38,754 bases of DNA, taken from Bacteriovoracaceae bacterium. Lineage in GTDB: Bacteria > Bdellovibrionota > Bacteriovoracia > Bacteriovoracales > Bacteriovoracaceae. This document shows positions 18,403 through 27,671 of this stretch, in pieces; within the stretch, counting starts at the first letter, position 1; each line of letters begins with the position of its first letter. The translations under genes were made by a program, and so were the position numbers. Where the stretch lies: NCBI GenBank assembly GCA_020631435.1, contig JAHDHG010000004.1, positions 1 to 38,754 on the forward strand, read 5' to 3'. The notes beneath the pieces are model-generated. The model did not search any database. It had not been told where the DNA came from and saw only the letters and a program-made list of their open reading frames with translations.

Positions 18403-20016
18403 ATGATGAGAACTATGAAATATTTAGTTTTATTTGTTTTAATTTTTTCTTGTGCTCCAGAATACTCTGGAGAAACAAATGTAAATCCAGGAAACCAAAC
18501 CGGTAACGTCGGAACTTCAGTTAATGATATTAATGAGCAGTTAACTCTTAGAATTCCACATGAAATTGGTGAAGCTGAAATAGATCTTTTGGGAAGTGGA
18601 TATCCTTTGAAGGCACAAGATGCGAGTTCTATGTCGAATTCAAATACGGAAAATGCATTCATTTTCAAAAATGGATTCAAAGTAGAATATACACTTGATT
18701 CAGTATTTAAAAATACAATAGAGACGAACGTTTCTTATATGGATAGATTAACTATAAGATTAGAAGAAGATGGCAAGCAGTTTCTATATACTCTTGATTT
18801 GACGGTTGTCGTAGAGAAGAGTGGTTCTGGTTCAGGAACGGTTGATAAAGATTTAGAGTCACTTCCACCTTGGTCATTTTCTAGTACATTGTTTTTAACT
18901 TATGAAAATGATTTAACTGCTACATTTGAGCCGGATCTTTCAAGTTCACAAATTATTTCAAAATATCAACATGATGGATTTTCATTAGTTGGTGTAGATA
19001 TTGTTGATGGTGGAAAAGCTATTAAGTTCACTGGTAGTTCAGGTTCAAATACAGAAGATCTTTCTATGACTTTTGAAGTTTTAGATCAAGATACGAATGA
19101 AAAGAAAAAAGTTTCTTTGACTGGAAGAGTCAGTTCTAGGGGATTTAACAAAGATCCATCTAGGGCTACGTTAGAGTTAGAGATGGGTGCATTTGGTGAA
19201 GGGAGACTATCTTATAGAGAAGCAAGCTCAAATCCAGCTGCAGATGCTACAGACTTTTCTCCATTAACAGGAATTAGTTTTAGTTCTTCGAGGGTTATTA
19301 GAGATGATGCTGAAGAGTTAGATTTATCAGATTCAAATGAATTTCTAGAGTTTTCAATTTCTAATATTGGGATTTTGTATGAGTTTAAACCAGATCTCTC
19401 AGAAATAGATGGAACTGAAACTCATGAGCAGATGATTGAGGTAGCTTTTCTTAAAAGCGATGGTTCAGAGGAAATCGTTGATGTTTTGTTAAAGTATTCA
19501 ATTTATGATTTAGATGATGAAGATTCAAAGGTAGCGTTAGATCAGGATAAGATTACTCAAAAAGTTTGGAATGCGGGTTCTGATGCAACTCTTAGAGAGC
19601 AAATAAATTTAAGAAATTATGATATAAATGACCTTTCTTCTGAGTTTGGAAATCAGATGAGAATATTATCACTTGAGTGTATAGGGCTAAATACAAATTC
19701 TGGCTGGAATGCACAAGAGACTTTTGAGATAGATGTTACTTTGGATTCTACAGGATTAGATCCAGATAGATTTAGACTAGAGTCTGAAAGTGCGAGGTAT
19801 TATGATAATCCTAACCCGCTCGGTTTAAATGGAACGAATTTCTATATTATGTGCTTTGGTGAGTTTATTAATGAAAGAACTGGAGAGGTTTTTACGACTA
19901 TTGATAGAGATGATTTTGAAGCTCAAGGTTTAAAGAATTTTCATAGAAATGGTGGTGAAAACAGAACAATTTTTCTTCAATATGAAAAAGGTGGAATTAA
20001 CGGCCCTCTAGGCTAA
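18403..20016 (+). CDS. Lipoprotein, paralogous at the N-terminus to the preceding gene
   Basis: Likely start at 18403 (or 18406/18415) gives M(M)RTMKYLVLFVLIFSCAPEYS lipobox; shares 21 nt around the start with the upstream gene. Confidence 0.75.
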   Translation: MMRTMKYLVLFVLIFSCAPEYSGETNVNPGNQTGNVGTSVNDINEQLTLRIPHEIGEAEIDLLGSGYPLKAQDASSMSNSNTENAFIFKNGFKVEYTLDSVFKNTIETNVSYMDRLTIRLEEDGKQFLYTLDLTVVVEKSGSGSGTVDKDLESLPPWSFSSTLFLTYENDLTATFEPDLSSSQIISKYQHDGFSLVGVDIVDGGKAIKFTGSSGSNTEDLSMTFEVLDQDTNEKKKVSLTGRVSSRGFNKDPSRATLELEMGAFGEGRLSYREASSNPAADATDFSPLTGISFSSSRVIRDDAEELDLSDSNEFLEFSISNIGILYEFKPDLSEIDGTETHEQMIEVAFLKSDGSEEIVDVLLKYSIYDLDDEDSKVALDQDKITQKVWNAGSDATLREQINLRNYDINDLSSEFGNQMRILSLECIGLNTNSGWNAQETFEIDVTLDSTGLDPDRFRLESESARYYDNPNPLGLNGTNFYIMCFGEFINERTGEVFTTIDRDDFEAQGLKNFHRNGGENRTIFLQYEKGGINGPLG

Positions 20017-20052
20017 TTTGACTAGCTATCATCAAGATAATACTTATGAGTA

Positions 20053-21780
20053 ATGAGATTATCTAAAGCATGTTGGCAAACATATAAAGAAATACCAAAA
20101 GAAGCTGAAATACCTTCCCATCAGTTGTTAATGAAAGCAGGGTTACTTCATAAATCAGGGTCAGGAATTTATCAATATTTACCTTTCGCTCTTAGAGTTA
20201 TTCAAAAAATTGAAAATATAATAAGAGAAGAATTGAACAAGATTTACTCTCAAGAAATTACTATGAGCATGGTAACCCCGGGAGAGCTCTGGAAAGAATC
20301 TGGTCGTTGGGATTTAATGGAAAATCTCATGGTTCAGTTTGAAGATAGAGGGGGGAAAGATTTATGTCTTAGCCCTACAAATGAAGAATCAGTTACAGAT
20401 ATTTTTAGAAAAATTGTAAAATCCTATAAGCAACTTCCAGTTAGTCTCTATCAAATTAATACAAAATTTAGAGATGAAATCAGACCTCGATTTGGATTAA
20501 TGCGTGGTAGAGAATTTATCATGAAAGATGCATATACTTTTCATCTAAATAAAGAATGCATGGATAAAGGATACGAAGAAATGTATCAAGCTTATTCAAA
20601 TATTTTTAAAAGAATGGGGCTTGATTTTGCTATCGTTGAAGCAGATGCTGGAAATATGGGATCGACTGATTCTAAAACTCATGAGTTTCAAGTGATAGCA
20701 GAAACGGGTGAAGATTTAATTGTATATTCAGAATCGAGTGATTATGCGGCTAATATAGAGAAGGCTGAAACTATTAGAAAAAATTTATCATTCTCTAAAG
20801 ATTCTGAAGTAACGGAAATAGATACACCTAAGATGAAATCTATTGCTGATGTTTGTAATCATTTAAAAGTTGATCAATATCAAAGTTTAAAATCTTTAGT
20901 CTATACTTCTATAACGGACGCCAAAGAGAGTCATCACCTTGTTCTGTTGTTAGGAGATGATGAGCTTAATGAAGTAAAATTAAAAAACTACCTTAACGCT
21001 ACATATCTTGTTATGACTAAAGATGAGACTATTAAAGACTTAGGTTTAATTAAAGGTTTTATTGGCCCTCACAACTGTAGTGAAAATTTAAATATTGTGT
21101 ATGACCAAGCTATTGACTTAGATTCGTCTTACATTATTGGTGCTAATAAGGTTGATAAACATTTAAAAGGATTTGTTCCTTCTAGAAATTGTAAAGACTC
21201 TGTTAATCAAACTGATCTAAGAAATTCTAAGCCAGGTGATTACACTCAATGTGGAGAACATGAAGTAAAAATTAAAAAAGGTATAGAGGTTGGTCATATT
21301 TTTCAACTTGGAGATAAATATACTAAGGCCATGAGTGCTCAAGTTTTAGATAATAATGGAAAAAAAGTTAATCCTTTAATGGGATGTTATGGGATAGGGG
21401 TAACAAGAACTATGGCCGCTGCGATAGAGCAAAATCATGACGAGCAAGGGATGATCTGGCCTATGGCAATAGCTCCTTACCAAGTTTATTTTTCATTAAT
21501 CGGTAAATCTGAAGAAATTAAAAAATTAGCTTCTGATATTTATGATTCTTTGGTTAGTGATAAAATAGAGGTTTTGTTTGATGACAGAGGTCTTGGGCCA
21601 GGAGCGATGTTTAAAGATTCTGATTTATTGGGTTTACCAATTAGAATTACTCTAGGAGAAAGAGATTATAAAGAGAGTAACCTTTTAGAAATTAAGCTAA
21701 GAAAATGTGGAACTGTCCACAAGGTTTCTAGAGAAGGATTAAACAGTAAAGTTAAAGAGTTGATTAATAATGAGCTTTGA
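20053..21780 (+). CDS. proS: Prolyl-tRNA synthetase
   Basis: MRLSKACWQTYKEIPKEAEIPSHQLLMKAGLLHKSGSGIYQYLPFALRV; class II motifs 'FRDEIRPRFGLMRGREFIMKDAYTFH'. Confidence 0.96.
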   Translation: MRLSKACWQTYKEIPKEAEIPSHQLLMKAGLLHKSGSGIYQYLPFALRVIQKIENIIREELNKIYSQEITMSMVTPGELWKESGRWDLMENLMVQFEDRGGKDLCLSPTNEESVTDIFRKIVKSYKQLPVSLYQINTKFRDEIRPRFGLMRGREFIMKDAYTFHLNKECMDKGYEEMYQAYSNIFKRMGLDFAIVEADAGNMGSTDSKTHEFQVIAETGEDLIVYSESSDYAANIEKAETIRKNLSFSKDSEVTEIDTPKMKSIADVCNHLKVDQYQSLKSLVYTSITDAKESHHLVLLLGDDELNEVKLKNYLNATYLVMTKDETIKDLGLIKGFIGPHNCSENLNIVYDQAIDLDSSYIIGANKVDKHLKGFVPSRNCKDSVNQTDLRNSKPGDYTQCGEHEVKIKKGIEVGHIFQLGDKYTKAMSAQVLDNNGKKVNPLMGCYGIGVTRTMAAAIEQNHDEQGMIWPMAIAPYQVYFSLIGKSEEIKKLASDIYDSLVSDKIEVLFDDRGLGPGAMFKDSDLLGLPIRITLGERDYKESNLLEIKLRKCGTVHKVSREGLNSKVKELINNEL

Positions 21781-22504
21781 TTTAATTCTTGGATATCATA
21801 GTATTCACCATGCCTTAAATAATTCAAAACGATCTGGATTTGAGTTATTTTCTACTAAAGATGGTATGGCTAAATATCAATCAAAATACCAAAAAAGAGT
21901 AGAGTTTATTGAATGCTCTAAGCAAGATATTCAAAAAAAATATCAAGCAGTTTGTTCTGAATTAGGTCTTAAAAATTCTAAGCTTCAAGGTGAGATTTTT
22001 TTAAAAGTTAATCAACTTGAAGAGCTAGGAAATGCATTCTTATATAATCTTGTTGAGAAAAAAGAAGATATAAAGTTGATGGCACTTGATCGAGTTACTG
22101 ATATTCATAATGCTGCTGCAATTCTTAGGACAAATGCTTTTTATAATACTGATGGCTTGATAATTTCTCAAAAATCATCTTTTAAGTTTACGCCTAGTTT
22201 TTTCAAGATTTCATCTGGTGGCTTTGAACACGTTCCTATCATTAGGACACCTAATTTGGCAAAAACTCTTAAAAACTTAAATAGTAAAAATGTTGATGTT
22301 GTGGGGTTAAGTGAAGAGGTGGATTCAACTGAATTCAAAAAGTCTAATAGATGGTGCTTGGTAATGGGATCAGAGGAATTGGGATTATCTCATGCAGTAG
22401 AGAGATCACTTAGTTCACATATAAAGCTAGAAGCAGTAGGAGAAATTAATTCTTTAAATGTTTCTATTGCTTCTGCTGTGGCCTTAGAAAAATTCTGTGT
22501 TTAG
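21770..22504 (+). CDS. SpoU/TrmH-family RNA 2'-O-methyltransferase
   Basis: LALDRVTDIHNAAAILRTN-type motif, CLVMGSEELGLS, LNVSIASAVAL. Confidence 0.88.
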   Translation: MSFDLILGYHSIHHALNNSKRSGFELFSTKDGMAKYQSKYQKRVEFIECSKQDIQKKYQAVCSELGLKNSKLQGEIFLKVNQLEELGNAFLYNLVEKKEDIKLMALDRVTDIHNAAAILRTNAFYNTDGLIISQKSSFKFTPSFFKISSGGFEHVPIIRTPNLAKTLKNLNSKNVDVVGLSEEVDSTEFKKSNRWCLVMGSEELGLSHAVERSLSSHIKLEAVGEINSLNVSIASAVALEKFCV

Positions 22505-22572
22505 TTTTTTTACAACTATGTAAATATTCTCTGATTATTAAAAATAATATTTTTTTCAGATAAAATCCCTTC

Positions 22573-23109
22573 ATGAAATTATTATTATCACTTTTTTTAA
22601 TCAATTTAAGTTTTGGGAATAACGTAGCTTGGGTCTTCAACGGTCAAGATGTTCAATTTGAAGACATTGACTATATTGTTTACTCAAAAAATAAAGCAAG
22701 CTATCAGGATAAAATTAGAGTTTTTTACACTATGAATATTCAGATCGGTGAAAAGTATTGCTCTAAAAGAAAAATTGTTTCAAAGAAAGTTTCATCAGCA
22801 GCTTGCTTAGTTCATACTGAATCTGATGGGTCTTTAAAGTTTCCATTTTACAGAGATAGATTCGGGAAATGTAAGAAGAAAGAATATCATTGTTTAAATG
22901 AAAAAATAGCCATAGAGAGGACTCCATTAGAGGTTGCTAAGGTGTTCAGAATGCGATTTTCACCAAGCCATAAGAAGAATTTCAAAGGCTCAGAAAAGTA
23001 TAAAATCATGCTTGATCCTAAAACTGGATGTTTTAGCATGAAGCCGTTTAGTGCTAATACAAAAAGTCATGTGATTTCAGATTCATGCTTTAAAAGTTAT
23101 ATAAAATAA
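22573..23109 (+). CDS. Hypothetical secreted protein
   Basis: 178 aa, N-terminal signal peptide MKLLLSLFLINLSFGNNVAW. Confidence 0.55.
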   Translation: MKLLLSLFLINLSFGNNVAWVFNGQDVQFEDIDYIVYSKNKASYQDKIRVFYTMNIQIGEKYCSKRKIVSKKVSSAACLVHTESDGSLKFPFYRDRFGKCKKKEYHCLNEKIAIERTPLEVAKVFRMRFSPSHKKNFKGSEKYKIMLDPKTGCFSMKPFSANTKSHVISDSCFKSYIK

Positions 23110-23194
23110 TTATATTTACAAAAGCTTTATCTTGCTAATTTATCAATCAAAGTTTATATATTTGTTTACTGAACTTTTATAAGTTTTGTAATGG

Positions 23195-23270
23195 GCTGCT
23201 CTAGCTCAGTTGGTAGAGCATCGGTTTTGTAAACCGACGGTCGCAGGTTCGACTCCTGTGAGCAGCTCCA
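23195..23270 (+). tRNA. tRNA-Thr (anticodon TGT), CCA encoded
   Basis: GCTGCTC...GAGCAGC T CCA acceptor; anticodon stem TCGGT/ACCGA, loop TTTGTAA. Confidence 0.97.
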
Positions 23271-23295
23271 TTAGCTCTTTGACATTAATACTTGT

Positions 23296-23381
23296 GGCGT
23301 GGTTCCCGAGTGGCTAAAGGGAGCAGACTGTAAATCTGCCGGTTTTTACCTTCGATGGTTCGAATCCATCTCGCGCCACCA
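23296..23381 (+). tRNA. tRNA-Tyr (anticodon GTA), CCA encoded
   Basis: GGCGTGG..TCGCGCC A CCA acceptor; long variable arm; anticodon loop CTGTAAA. Confidence 0.96.
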
Positions 23382-23398
23382 TAAAACAATAAATATAT

Positions 23399-23474
23399 GC
23401 GGGTGTAGCTCAGTTGGTAGAGCACCAGCCTTCCAAGCTGGGGGTCGAGAGTTCGAACCTCTTCGCCCGCTCCA
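23399..23474 (+). tRNA. tRNA-Gly (anticodon TCC), CCA encoded
   Basis: GCGGGTG...CGCCCGC T CCA acceptor; anticodon loop CTTCCAA. Confidence 0.96.
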
Positions 23475-23546
23475 TTTTTTTTGATCATTACATTTAACTT
23501 GAGTTCTAGATTGAAGCTTTAAAAAAGAAAAGCTTTAAAGATTTAA

Positions 23547-24593
23547 TTAGATCATTTCCCAAATCTGCATACAGTAAGTAAGGCCACCACCTACACTGCA
23601 CATTAGTATTCTATCACCGCTTTTAAATATATTTTTATTGATAGAGTCAGCAAGGGTGTACATAACAGAACTCCCTCCGATATTTCCAATTTCAGAGTTA
23701 TTTCTAAGTAATGGAATATTCTGAAGGTTAAATTCTTTTAGAACTTTATTGATTAAATTGAGATTTACTTGATGTGGAATAATATAATTGATTGATTCTT
23801 CAAGATTAAATTTTTCATTCATCGCAGTAAACATTTGAGAGTAATACTTTTTAGAATATTCCTCTAGTTTTGAACCGTCTCCTTTGAGAGTATAAAAATT
23901 ATTCTCTAAATCCTCTTTGTTAGGAGGGAGTTTTCCTGGAGTGGTATAAGTATCAACCAAAGTTCCGTCGGTTCCAAAACAAAGGCCTAAAACTTTAAAA
24001 TTATGATTTAGATCTTTGTTGAATTGGCTTAGCCATATAGAAGCCCCACCATCAGAAAAGCCAAACCAGTTTTCTCTTTCTTCTTGTCCTATAACTTTGG
24101 TCATTGTTTCTGTGCAAGTTATCATGACATTATCCACACCAGATTGAATGGAAAATATTCCAGAATTTAAAGATGCTAATGATGTAGAGCATCCTGCTTT
24201 GATTTCAATAGCAGGAGAGTAAAGACCTAGTTTGGATAATATCGCTGTAGCTTGTGAGCCAGTATATCTTGAAGATGTTGTCGTCCCATGAATAAAAAAT
24301 TCAATATTCTTTGAAGATGAGTTGTAGCATTTATTTAAGGATTGGAAAGCAAGTTCTTCGCAACTTAACTCATTTTTCTGAATATCAAGCCATGGCTTTC
24401 TAATCATGTATCTTTTAGACATCCCATATCTTTTTTCAATACTCTTAGATAGTTTTATTCTTTGTTCTTCGCTCAATTTCATCGTAGATGGATTATTATT
24501 TAAAATTTCAAGGTTAGTGGTCGGTTCAACTTCTGGTAGAGCTGTAGCTGCAGAAATTACACTTATTTTGATCTCTGGAAATAAAAGCATCAT
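23547..24593 (-). CDS. 3-oxoacyl-ACP synthase III (FabH)-like ketosynthase
   Basis: Thiolase-fold C-H-N residues: IKAGCSTSLASL (Cys), IIPHQVNLNLI (His), GNIGGSSVMY (Asn). Confidence 0.88.
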   Translation of the reverse strand: MMLLFPEIKISVISAATALPEVEPTTNLEILNNNPSTMKLSEEQRIKLSKSIEKRYGMSKRYMIRKPWLDIQKNELSCEELAFQSLNKCYNSSSKNIEFFIHGTTTSSRYTGSQATAILSKLGLYSPAIEIKAGCSTSLASLNSGIFSIQSGVDNVMITCTETMTKVIGQEERENWFGFSDGGASIWLSQFNKDLNHNFKVLGLCFGTDGTLVDTYTTPGKLPPNKEDLENNFYTLKGDGSKLEEYSKKYYSQMFTAMNEKFNLEESINYIIPHQVNLNLINKVLKEFNLQNIPLLRNNSEIGNIGGSSVMYTLADSINKNIFKSGDRILMCSVGGGLTYCMQIWEMI

Positions 24594-24600
24594 AATACTT

Positions 24601-25848
24601 ATGATGATACCATATAAAAAATTTGGAGATTCAGTAGCTCTTTATTTAGGAGAGAAGCAAATTACTTTTAATCAATTATTTGAGAGATTAGCTCAAATAT
24701 CATTAGAAGATAAAAAAATACATTTTTTGAGGGCTTCTCGTGACTTAGACTTTATTATCAAATTTTTAAAAATTCTGGAAAGCAATCAAAGGATGATTGT
24801 TCTAGGTGAAGATGACTTCGAAAATAATAAAAAGAAGTATGAAGAAATATTAAACGAAAATGAAATTCATGATAAGTGCAAGTTGATTCTTACAACTTCT
24901 GGGTCATCTGGAGAATCTAAGCTAGTTCAACTTTCAAAAAAGAATATTGAGGCAAATACAAAAGCTGTTATTGAATGTTTAGATTTTGAGAGAATAGATT
25001 CTCAAGCATTAATTTTAAATCTTTCTTATTCTTTTGGTTTGCTAGGTCAGCTAATTCCTGCATTGTATCTTGGGAAGAAAACTCACATCTTGAAAAGTAT
25101 TTTTGATATAAAGAAATGCATTCAAGATTATTCTGTTTCAATGATTTCCGGCGTTCCTAGTCATCACTTTGCCCTTTTAAATTTTTTAGAAGATCAAGAT
25201 GCAAAAAAACTAACTCATATAGTTTCTGCTGGAGCTCCATTAAAAGTAAGTCTTTCAAATCAAATGATTGAGAAGTATGAAAATGCATTGATTTATAATA
25301 ACTATGGTCAAACTGAGTTGTCTCCAAGAGCTCTTTGTATTAATTCTTCTCACTTTTTATTTTCTGAAGGTGCTGCTGGTTTTCCGGTGAATGGTCTTGA
25401 AGCAAAACTTACAGAAGATGGAGAGCTTTGCTTTAAAGGTAATCAAGTAATGCTTGGATATATCTCTGGTAATTTGAATAAAATAAAGAATAAATGGCTT
25501 CATACTGGTGATATTGCTGAAATTAAAGATAATTGCTTTTTTATAAAAGGTAGAATGGATGATCTTATTAAAATTTCCGGAGAAAGGGTTAGCATAAAAG
25601 AGATTGAAGACTATTATTCTTTTATTAGTCAAATCGTCTCTCAATTTAAGATTATTCACAAAAGTGATGACTTTTATGGGGTTAAATTACATCTTTTTTA
25701 TGTTGGAGAGATTGAAGAAAAAGAATTAAGAGATTTTTGTAAAGATCGTAATATTGGTAAATTCAAACTAAGTAGTATCAGAAAAATTTCTTCCATGCCC
25801 TTGAATAAAAATGGAAAGATAGATAAAAATAAACTTAAAAATTTATAG
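24601..25848 (+). CDS. AMP-binding acyl ligase (ANL superfamily)
   Basis: P-loop ILTTSGSSGESKLVQLS, NNYGQTE, LHTGDIAEI, KGRMDDLIKISGERVS, C-terminal NKNGKIDKNKL; start reassigned from track 24406 to ATG 24601. Confidence 0.88.
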   Translation: MMIPYKKFGDSVALYLGEKQITFNQLFERLAQISLEDKKIHFLRASRDLDFIIKFLKILESNQRMIVLGEDDFENNKKKYEEILNENEIHDKCKLILTTSGSSGESKLVQLSKKNIEANTKAVIECLDFERIDSQALILNLSYSFGLLGQLIPALYLGKKTHILKSIFDIKKCIQDYSVSMISGVPSHHFALLNFLEDQDAKKLTHIVSAGAPLKVSLSNQMIEKYENALIYNNYGQTELSPRALCINSSHFLFSEGAAGFPVNGLEAKLTEDGELCFKGNQVMLGYISGNLNKIKNKWLHTGDIAEIKDNCFFIKGRMDDLIKISGERVSIKEIEDYYSFISQIVSQFKIIHKSDDFYGVKLHLFYVGEIEEKELRDFCKDRNIGKFKLSSIRKISSMPLNKNGKIDKNKLKNL

Positions 25849-26761
25849 CTTTTTTTCTTTCGCCTTGAAACCATATCTTTGGAATTTCAGGGGCATAATC
25901 TTTTTCTTTAGCGTAATCGAAAGCTTCAAATATTCCAATTCCGTTTTTATTGATTTTAATATCTTTCAACGAATCAATTTCAATACCTAGCAATGCTTCA
26001 CTAAAAAAATAAGAAAAAACTGAGTAATTCTGGCCTGACCAAATCCACAAGGGCCAACCACTTGCAACGAAGATAGTATTTTCTCTATCTATATGATGAA
26101 GAAATAAACCTCCATGACATTGATTTGCTAGAATAGTTATCCAGTTTTCTTTAGGAATATATTTCTTTAATAGATTTTCAAGTTCTTTAGATGTTAGTTC
26201 TTGTTCATTCCACATTAATGTAACTGCTTTTACACCACTAGAAAATCTAAGTTGTCCATGATCGGTGAAGAATAAAATGATTTTATCTTCAGGTTTTATT
26301 TCTTTTGAAAGTTCTGATAAAACGTTTTCTAGAGAATTTATAGATGAATCGTATTTGATATCATCTATGCCATCTAGATCAAGATCTAGTTCGCTGTTTT
26401 CATATATTTCATTTGAGACCATGCCTAGAAATGATCTTTCAGATTTATCTACGGAAGTATTTTTACCATCAGAATTTAAAATATAAAAATTATCAACTCC
26501 TATGCTCTTTAGGGTAATATAAAAAAGAGAAAGATTATTCCAATATCTTGGATGATTCATTTTACTGTTATAAGCACCATTGACTAAAATAGCGTGAATA
26601 TTTTCTTTTTTTTCTTTAGGAGATTTCACCTTGTCTAGAAGTTTGAAATGCCTCGGCGGGTATTCTCTTTGATAATACTTGTTGTCTATATAGTAGGAAG
26701 CCAAGATAAGAATAGGAATAATTAGAAGGTATTTAATTTTTGAAATTAATTTGTCTTTCAT
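25835..26761 (-). CDS. Membrane-anchored caspase-fold (C13/C14-like) cysteine peptidase
   Basis: N-terminal TM; 'IHAILVNGAYNSKMNHPRYWNNLSLFYITLKSIGVDNFYIL', His motif FFTDHGQ, Cys motif ANQCHGG. Confidence 0.7.
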   Translation of the reverse strand: MKDKLISKIKYLLIIPILILASYYIDNKYYQREYPPRHFKLLDKVKSPKEKKENIHAILVNGAYNSKMNHPRYWNNLSLFYITLKSIGVDNFYILNSDGKNTSVDKSERSFLGMVSNEIYENSELDLDLDGIDDIKYDSSINSLENVLSELSKEIKPEDKIILFFTDHGQLRFSSGVKAVTLMWNEQELTSKELENLLKKYIPKENWITILANQCHGGLFLHHIDRENTIFVASGWPLWIWSGQNYSVFSYFFSEALLGIEIDSLKDIKINKNGIGIFEAFDYAKEKDYAPEIPKIWFQGERKKAINF

Positions 26762-27605
26762 CTAGATCCATCTCCAGCATTAAATAGTGATTTGCATTTT
26801 CTATGCCAGAATCTATGAATCTAGCATCATAGTAATAATATATATCATTATCATCTTTTTTAATTACAGGGAATCTAATGAATTTATCGATTTTATTAAA
26901 TAAAGATGAATCTTTGAAAATATTTTTTATTTTCGAAAGATTGTTGTAGTTACTAACCGATAATTCATCAAAACTCTTACCTGAATCTCCAAAAATTGTC
27001 TGACTGTTTAAATTACTTTTGTAGATTTTAGTCCATTTTAAAGGAGTGAATGGCTTGGGGATCATTGTTAATGAATAATCTTTTCTATTATACATTCTTT
27101 CGTATTGTTTCTTTATTAAAAAGTTTCCAGTTATATAGGCACATAGAAAAATAATAACTAATTTTTTAGAAACGACTTTTTTAATTTGTAAAAAAAGAAG
27201 AACTGTTAATAATGACGTAAATAAAGGATCAATAATAAATAGCACATCTAATGAAATCATTTTTGAAGAAAATGGAAAGAAAAGATAAGTCCCCCATGAG
27301 GTTAGTGCATCTAAAATTAAATGTGAAAGTAGTATAAAGATAATAGTTGTCTTATTTAGATAAATTTCAAAAAACTTAAAAATTATTTTTGGTAAGAAAA
27401 CACCTATAATAAGAATAGAAAGCAGTGAATGAAAAACCTTTCTATGTAAACTGAAGTAATATTCTCTTGAAATGAATGCAAATATACCATCAAAGTCAGG
27501 TAGAATACTTATAATAGAAATTAAAAAAATAAATTTCCATGAAATCTCTCTTTTGCGATCGTGAGCAATAATTTGACCAGTTAGTACATGAGTTAATATA
27601 TCCAT
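26733..27605 (-). CDS. YdjM/DUF457-like membrane-bound metal-dependent hydrolase
   Basis: MDILTHVLTGQII.., LPDFDGIF, HRKVFHS, LSHLILDALTSWGTYLFFPFS, IDPLF; start moved to internal Met (ORF track 27644). Confidence 0.8.
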   Translation of the reverse strand: MDILTHVLTGQIIAHDRKREISWKFIFLISIISILPDFDGIFAFISREYYFSLHRKVFHSLLSILIIGVFLPKIIFKFFEIYLNKTTIIFILLSHLILDALTSWGTYLFFPFSSKMISLDVLFIIDPLFTSLLTVLLFLQIKKVVSKKLVIIFLCAYITGNFLIKKQYERMYNRKDYSLTMIPKPFTPLKWTKIYKSNLNSQTIFGDSGKSFDELSVSNYNNLSKIKNIFKDSSLFNKIDKFIRFPVIKKDDNDIYYYYDARFIDSGIENANHYLMLEMDLDERQINFKN

Positions 27606-27671
27606 CTCTTTTATTATTTTAACTCTTTGCCTTAGGGTGACCAAGTATTTTTTTATGACTATATTAAAGTA

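Noticed and set aside
22534-22556. ATTATT-AAA-AATAAT followed by a T-run as an intrinsic terminator
   Set aside because: Stem is entirely A/T and only 6 bp; too weak to support in such an AT-rich sequence
23285-23488. ORFs on both strands (23285-23488 minus, 23299-23484 plus) over the tRNA-Tyr/Gly genes
   Set aside because: They are translations of tRNA genes (e.g. the 'CGCSSVGRAPAFQAGGREFEPLRP' pattern), a common annotation artefact
24406-24600. N-terminal extension of the acyl ligase ORF upstream of 24601
   Set aside because: It is antisense to the KASIII-like gene; homology to AMP-ligases begins at MIPYKKFGDSVALYLGEKQITFNQLFE after ATG 24601
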